NCBI GenBank assembly: GCA_003254925.1
Contig: QANZ01032149.1
Coordinates: 124,001 to 188,000, forward strand
From: Chamaecrista fasciculata
Taxonomy: Eukaryota; Streptophyta; Magnoliopsida; Fabales; Fabaceae
Reading direction: 5' to 3'
DNA: 64,000 nt
Shown here one piece after another: positions 60,207 through 64,000 of the stretch. Numbering within the stretch: the first letter of the stretch is position 1; every line of letters begins with the position of its first letter. Under the pieces are notes generated by a model. It made no database searches. It saw nothing but the letters and a program-made list of their open reading frames with translations, and was not told where the DNA came from. The position numbers and the translations under genes are program-made.

Positions 60207-60883
60207 ATATTTATGACCATTCTTAACTTTTAAAGGGGTCATTGTTGGATCGTGATGTATTAAATAAAGAATAAAATTAATTAATAATAAAATTAATTTT
60301 TAAAAAAAAAATAGTTATGAACAATTAAATAAATTATATTGTAATTTAAAAAATGTTATAACTATTCGAATTCAACAAAATCATCGTTCACTTTTCACAA
60401 TTTTGAAAAAAAAAGTACAAAGTGCAAAGTCATAAAGCTCAAAATAATTTGACAATGAATGATATTTGATATTTGATATATGAGACATGTAAGATATATA
60501 AGTTTGGTATTTTTTTAGTTAGTAACATCATATCTTGTTAAAATAAATATAAATAATTTCAAAATAATCATATAAATTTATGTAAAAAAGATACTCATTT
60601 TATATTTCTATACTAATTACTTTTTAATATTTATCAATAAATAAATTATAATATTCTAAAAAAGAATAATTTTAGAATAAAAATGGTAAATAAAATAAAA
60701 TCAATAAAAATAACAAAACGAATTATGCCTATAACTAATATTAGGATCTTTGAACTCACAACACACGGAAACACCTTAACTCATTAAAAATTACTTATAG
60801 CACCAATAATACATGGTCTTTTAAAAAAAACTCAACTTTTTTGTACTATTTTAATTGATATTATCCAAATGTTTTTTTTTTTT
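60207..60883. other. No gene seen
   Basis: AT-rich DNA up to the assembly gap. No signal-peptide exon was found here for the DEFL array beyond the gap. Confidence 0.5.
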
Positions 60884-61592
60884 NNNNNNNNNNNNNNNNN
60901 NNNNNNNNNNNNNNNNNNNNNNNNNNNNNNNNNNNNNNNNNNNNNNNNNNNNNNNNNNNNNNNNNNNNNNNNNNNNNNNNNNNNNNNNNNNNNNNNNNNN
61001 NNNNNNNNNNNNNNNNNNNNNNNNNNNNNNNNNNNNNNNNNNNNNNNNNNNNNNNNNNNNNNNNNNNNNNNNNNNNNNNNNNNNNNNNNNNNNNNNNNNN
61101 NNNNNNNNNNNNNNNNNNNNNNNNNNNNNNNNNNNNNNNNNNNNNNNNNNNNNNNNNNNNNNNNNNNNNNNNNNNNNNNNNNNNNNNNNNNNNNNNNNNN
61201 NNNNNNNNNNNNNNNNNNNNNNNNNNNNNNNNNNNNNNNNNNNNNNNNNNNNNNNNNNNNNNNNNNNNNNNNNNNNNNNNNNNNNNNNNNNNNNNNNNNN
61301 NNNNNNNNNNNNNNNNNNNNNNNNNNNNNNNNNNNNNNNNNNNNNNNNNNNNNNNNNNNNNNNNNNNNNNNNNNNNNNNNNNNNNNNNNNNNNNNNNNNN
61401 NNNNNNNNNNNNNNNNNNNNNNNNNNNNNNNNNNNNNNNNNNNNNNNNNNNNNNNNNNNNNNNNNNNNNNNNNNNNNNNNNNNNNNNNNNNNNNNNNNNN
61501 NNNNNNNNNNNNNNNNNNNNNNNNNNNNNNNNNNNNNNNNNNNNNNNNNNNNNNNNNNNNNNNNNNNNNNNNNNNNNNNNNNNNNNNNNNNN
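60884..61592. other. Assembly gap (709 N)
   Basis: Undetermined bases. The gap ends 14 bases before the first DEFL mature exon of the array, so it hides the upstream intron and perhaps the signal-peptide exon and further exon copies. Confidence 1.
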
Positions 61593-61606
61593 ACACATTT
61601 ATACAG

Positions 61607-62372
61607 GGCTTGCAGCAGGTGGTGTGAAAACTGTTCTGACATGTTCTCGTGAAATTGATTGCACATTAAAATGTGGTGGACGACATGGATTATGTGATAA
61701 TGGAACATGCATATGCCCGCCTTCAAATTCAAACACACAAAATGGTAACGTTGCCGACGCCAAAAACCTAATTGGATATATACATTCTCAATTTCAATCT
61801 AATGTTAACTTTATCACTTGTTAAAAACTTTGATATCATCTCCATAATTATATAGCCATTCAAATTAATTTTGTATAAATGTTTAATTACATATATAATA
61901 TATATATACACACACACATTTATACAGGGCTTGCAGCACGTGGTGTGAAAACTGTTCTGACATGTTCTCGTGAAATTGATTGCACATTAAAATGTGGTGG
62001 ACGACATGGAATATGTGATAATGGAACATGCATATGCCCACCTTCAAATTCAAACACACAAAATGGTAACGTCGCTGACGCCAAAAACCTAATTGGATTT
62101 ATATATTCTCAATTTCAATCTAATATTAACTTTATCATATGTTAAATACTTCGATATCATCTCCATGATTATATAGTAATTCAAATTAATTTTTAACAAG
62201 TGATATATATATATATATATATTATACAGGACTTGCAGCACGTGCTGTGGAAAATGCTCCGGAATGTTCTCGTGATGTGGACTGCACATTCATTATAAAA
62301 TGCAGTGGATTGAAATTGTGTGATAATGGAAAATGCATATGTGTTGGTTCAAATTCAAACACACAAAATTAG
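61607..62372 (+). CDS. Tandem DEFL mature-peptide exons, three copies (5' end in gap)
   Basis: Copies: 61607-61744, 61928-62065 and 62230-62372. Each follows an ATACAG acceptor and opens in phase 1 with (G)LAA, the junction seen in the DEFL gene at 50583. Copies A and B have CSREIDCTLKC, then CDNGTCIC (C-x5-C-x3-C-x6-C-x4-C-x-C). Copy C has CSRDVDCTFIIKC and CDNGKCIC, the same spacing as module 1 of the upstream gene. After NTQN, copies A and B have G|GTAAC, a usable phase-1 donor, making each a symmetric 138-nt exon; copy C has TAG there (62370-62372). Spliced together, they would give three Cys modules in one precursor. If unspliced, copies A and B run about 26 more codons to their own stops (61824 and 62145) and would be alternative last exons. 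The signal exon is not visible. AATAAA is at 62499-62504. Which reading is right needs transcript data. Confidence 0.75.
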
Positions 62373-62377
62373 AAACG

Positions 62378-62443
62378 TTTGAGTGTCGTAGTCCATGCCA
62401 AAAGTATTGTGATGAACCCCAATGTCCATGTATTTGTTCCTAA
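62378..62443 (+). pseudogene. Relic of the second Cys module
   Basis: Just after the TAG of copy C, a different frame reads FECRSPCQKYCDEPQCPCICS then TAA, clearly module 2 of the 50583 gene (C-x3-C-x3-C-x4-C-x-C-x-C; the first spacer is one residue longer). The acidic linker is gone and the frame is shifted. The 3' UTR after it (TAAGCTCCATG) also matches that gene, so copy C descends from a two-module ancestor. Confidence 0.75.
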
Positions 62444-62504
62444 GCTCCATGCTACTGTGTTTTCCAACAACTTTGTTCTACCATTAATAATATAACATAA
62501 TAAA

Positions 62505-63590
62505 ATTGCCCTTCTCAACTTGTGTTTTTCCACTTTTTTTTGTTACACTTGTGATTTTCCTCTTAAGTTGTTATGATCAAAGTCTTATTTTAGTCCTTCA
62601 AATTTTCAAAAAACTTTACTGTAGTCCTTAGATCTTTTTCATCCACTTTTGTTGTTAAAAAAATGGAAAAATTAACTTTTATATTCCAAAATTTTTATTG
62701 GTTTGCATTAAGGTCTTTCTCCTTGTATAATAAGATCAAAACGTAAAAAAAAAAAAAGAAACAAATTAAAGTTTTAATCCATTTCGCCTAGAAAAACTTA
62801 TTCTTCTTCATTCCCATAGACAGTGATGATAATATTTCCTCAAATCGAAAGTTGACCATCGCCATTTGATTGATCAGAGATCACTCTATCAAACGATCAC
62901 AATTCAACCAAATGTGTAAAAGAGTAAACTTTATTAATCATAAAAGTAATGGTCAAACAATCCAAGACAAATACAACTAATATTGTTTATGAAAGAATTA
63001 AAACGATCTAATGACTATTATTTAAGACTAAACGATCTAATGACTATTATCTTAGACTAAAAAAAATCCCTTTTTGTTAAATCTCGCTAACAAAATTTGC
63101 TCACTCACTCACTTATTTTCTCATTTAAGCCACCACAACATATTATAAATTACAAAAAAAATAAAATAATCTTATTAATTTATTCATATTTATTGTCACA
63201 ATCAAATTTAAAACGAAAGAAATATGATTAATATCATAAAATAAACAATTCACTTTTGTACTCAATTCCAAGCTCAATTTGTGTTTTTTTACTGACATTT
63301 CCAATTGGACAGGAAAAATATAACTATATTTAATAGTTAACGAATAATAATTAATAATATAATTTATTAAAGATTAAAAAAAAGTTTATAAAAAACATTA
63401 AAGATTAAAACAGACCAATACGAAACTTAAGATAAAATTTTCTATCACCTCTTGGATGTGCTCACCTTAAATTTCTTGACTCAACTTTTTGTAAGCTGAT
63501 TCTCCATAATATTGATTGAAATTTGTCTTAACTTGGGGTTCATACTTCATAGTCATAGTTTGTGTTTAGATTTACATTATATGAATGAAT
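62505..63590. other. No gene seen
   Basis: AT-rich. 62575-62700 and 63230-63430 contain TTTAGTCCTTnAA-type arms of the 9757-10494 family. 63000-63060 has a duplicated AAACGATCTAATGACTATTA. Confidence 0.5.
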
Positions 63591-63850
63591 TGTTACTAAA
63601 AGGAAATAGAATGTTCTGAATAACTGGCTCATCATTATCAGTGTAAAGGTACAGAATATATAGCTGAATAGCAACAATCTAAAGAATTCTAGAAGGGGAA
63701 TATACTAACAGAAATCACAGACTAAGGGGACCACTATGTGACAGCTGTACAAATGACTATGAGCACGCTACACAGACTATGCACATCATACATCATACAT
63801 ACACTATGCTATATATCATGCTATACAACCAGCTCACATCACCATATTCA
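63591..63850 (-). repeat. Probable 3' LTR of copia-4
   Basis: On the minus strand it would run TGAATATGGTGATG...TTAGTAACA, with TG/CA ends and the CTATATAT near 63660 as a TATA candidate. It directly follows the pol stop and polypurine tract (TTTGAGGGGAGGATAATAG). The 5' LTR is outside the window, so the left border at 63591 is inferred from the TG/CA rule. Confidence 0.55.
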
Positions 63851-63853
63851 CTA

Positions 63854-64000
63854 TTATCCTCCCCTCAAACTCATGGGTAATTGCTTGACCTTGAGTTTGT
63901 CACGAACCAAAAGGAACTGAGACTTAGACAAAGGTTTAGTGAGAGCATCAGCCAACTGATCTTTGGCAGAGAGATGACAGACTGCAATGACACGCTGCTG
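63854..64000 (-). CDS. Ty1-copia RNase H / pol C-terminus, partial (copia-4)
   Basis: 48 codons then TAA, and a second stop directly after it, entering from the right edge. It reads VIAVCHLSAKDQLADALTKP, the closing part of copia RNase H with the conserved LAD..TKPL, then KVKQLPMSLRGG, the usual pol end just before the polypurine tract. The frame is intact as far as visible; the rest of the element lies to the right. Confidence 0.85.
   Translation of the reverse strand, partial: QQRVIAVCHLSAKDQLADALTKPLSKSQFLLVRDKLKVKQLPMSLRGG

Noticed and set aside
60832..61738. Several long open frames across the N gap
   Set aside because: They are translations of undetermined bases and say nothing about coding.

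Overview
This is nuclear DNA of a flowering plant, most likely a eudicot; the species cannot be fixed from the sequence. The evidence is two-exon tau-class glutathione S-transferase (GST) genes with GT-AG introns, secreted cysteine-rich peptide genes, Ty1-copia retrotransposons primed by initiator-Met tRNA, and typical plant DNA elements (MULE-like elements with 9-bp target duplications, hAT, Harbinger-like, Stowaway and Helitron). The DNA is AT-rich. Only five or six stretches look like functional host genes. Most of the window is transposable elements, many nested.

Layout. 1-13.5 kb: two tandem tau GST genes. For the first only exon 2 is in the window (1616-1963); the second is complete (8869-11192). 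Their 3' flanks are recognisable duplicates, so later insertions stand out against an empty site in the other copy. 13.7-17.8 kb: an internally deleted Ty1-copia element (minus strand). 18-21.6 kb: decayed inverted-repeat elements. 21.7-28.8 kb: a second broken copia element, carrying in its leader a MULE-like element (26281-27594) that contains an intact two-exon gene for a GRF zinc-finger membrane protein. 28.8-41.5 kb: a mosaic of foldback elements, Helitrons, hAT and Stowaway, plus one probable small host gene (34691-34915). 41.5-42.8 kb: a broken third tau GST. 43-50 kb: repeats and Gypsy traces. 50.6-62.5 kb: two loci for secreted cysteine-rich, defensin-like (DEFL) peptides, separated by a very decayed copia element (52529-60206) that itself contains two DNA elements. 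63.6-64 kb: the 3' end of a fourth copia element.

Points of most interest. (1) The right-hand DEFL locus has three tandem copies of a mature-peptide exon. Each has an acceptor; the first two also have a possible donor of the same phase, and the third ends in a stop exactly where the donor would lie. It reads like a multi-domain precursor or a set of alternative exons, with the signal-peptide exon probably in the assembly gap. (2) Two related TIR elements (11968-13472 and 35766-~37395) share ends and subterminal DNA but carry different cargo, one being part of a class II trehalose-6-phosphate synthase gene. (3) The GRF zinc-finger gene lies inside a long-TIR element with a perfect 9-bp target duplication.
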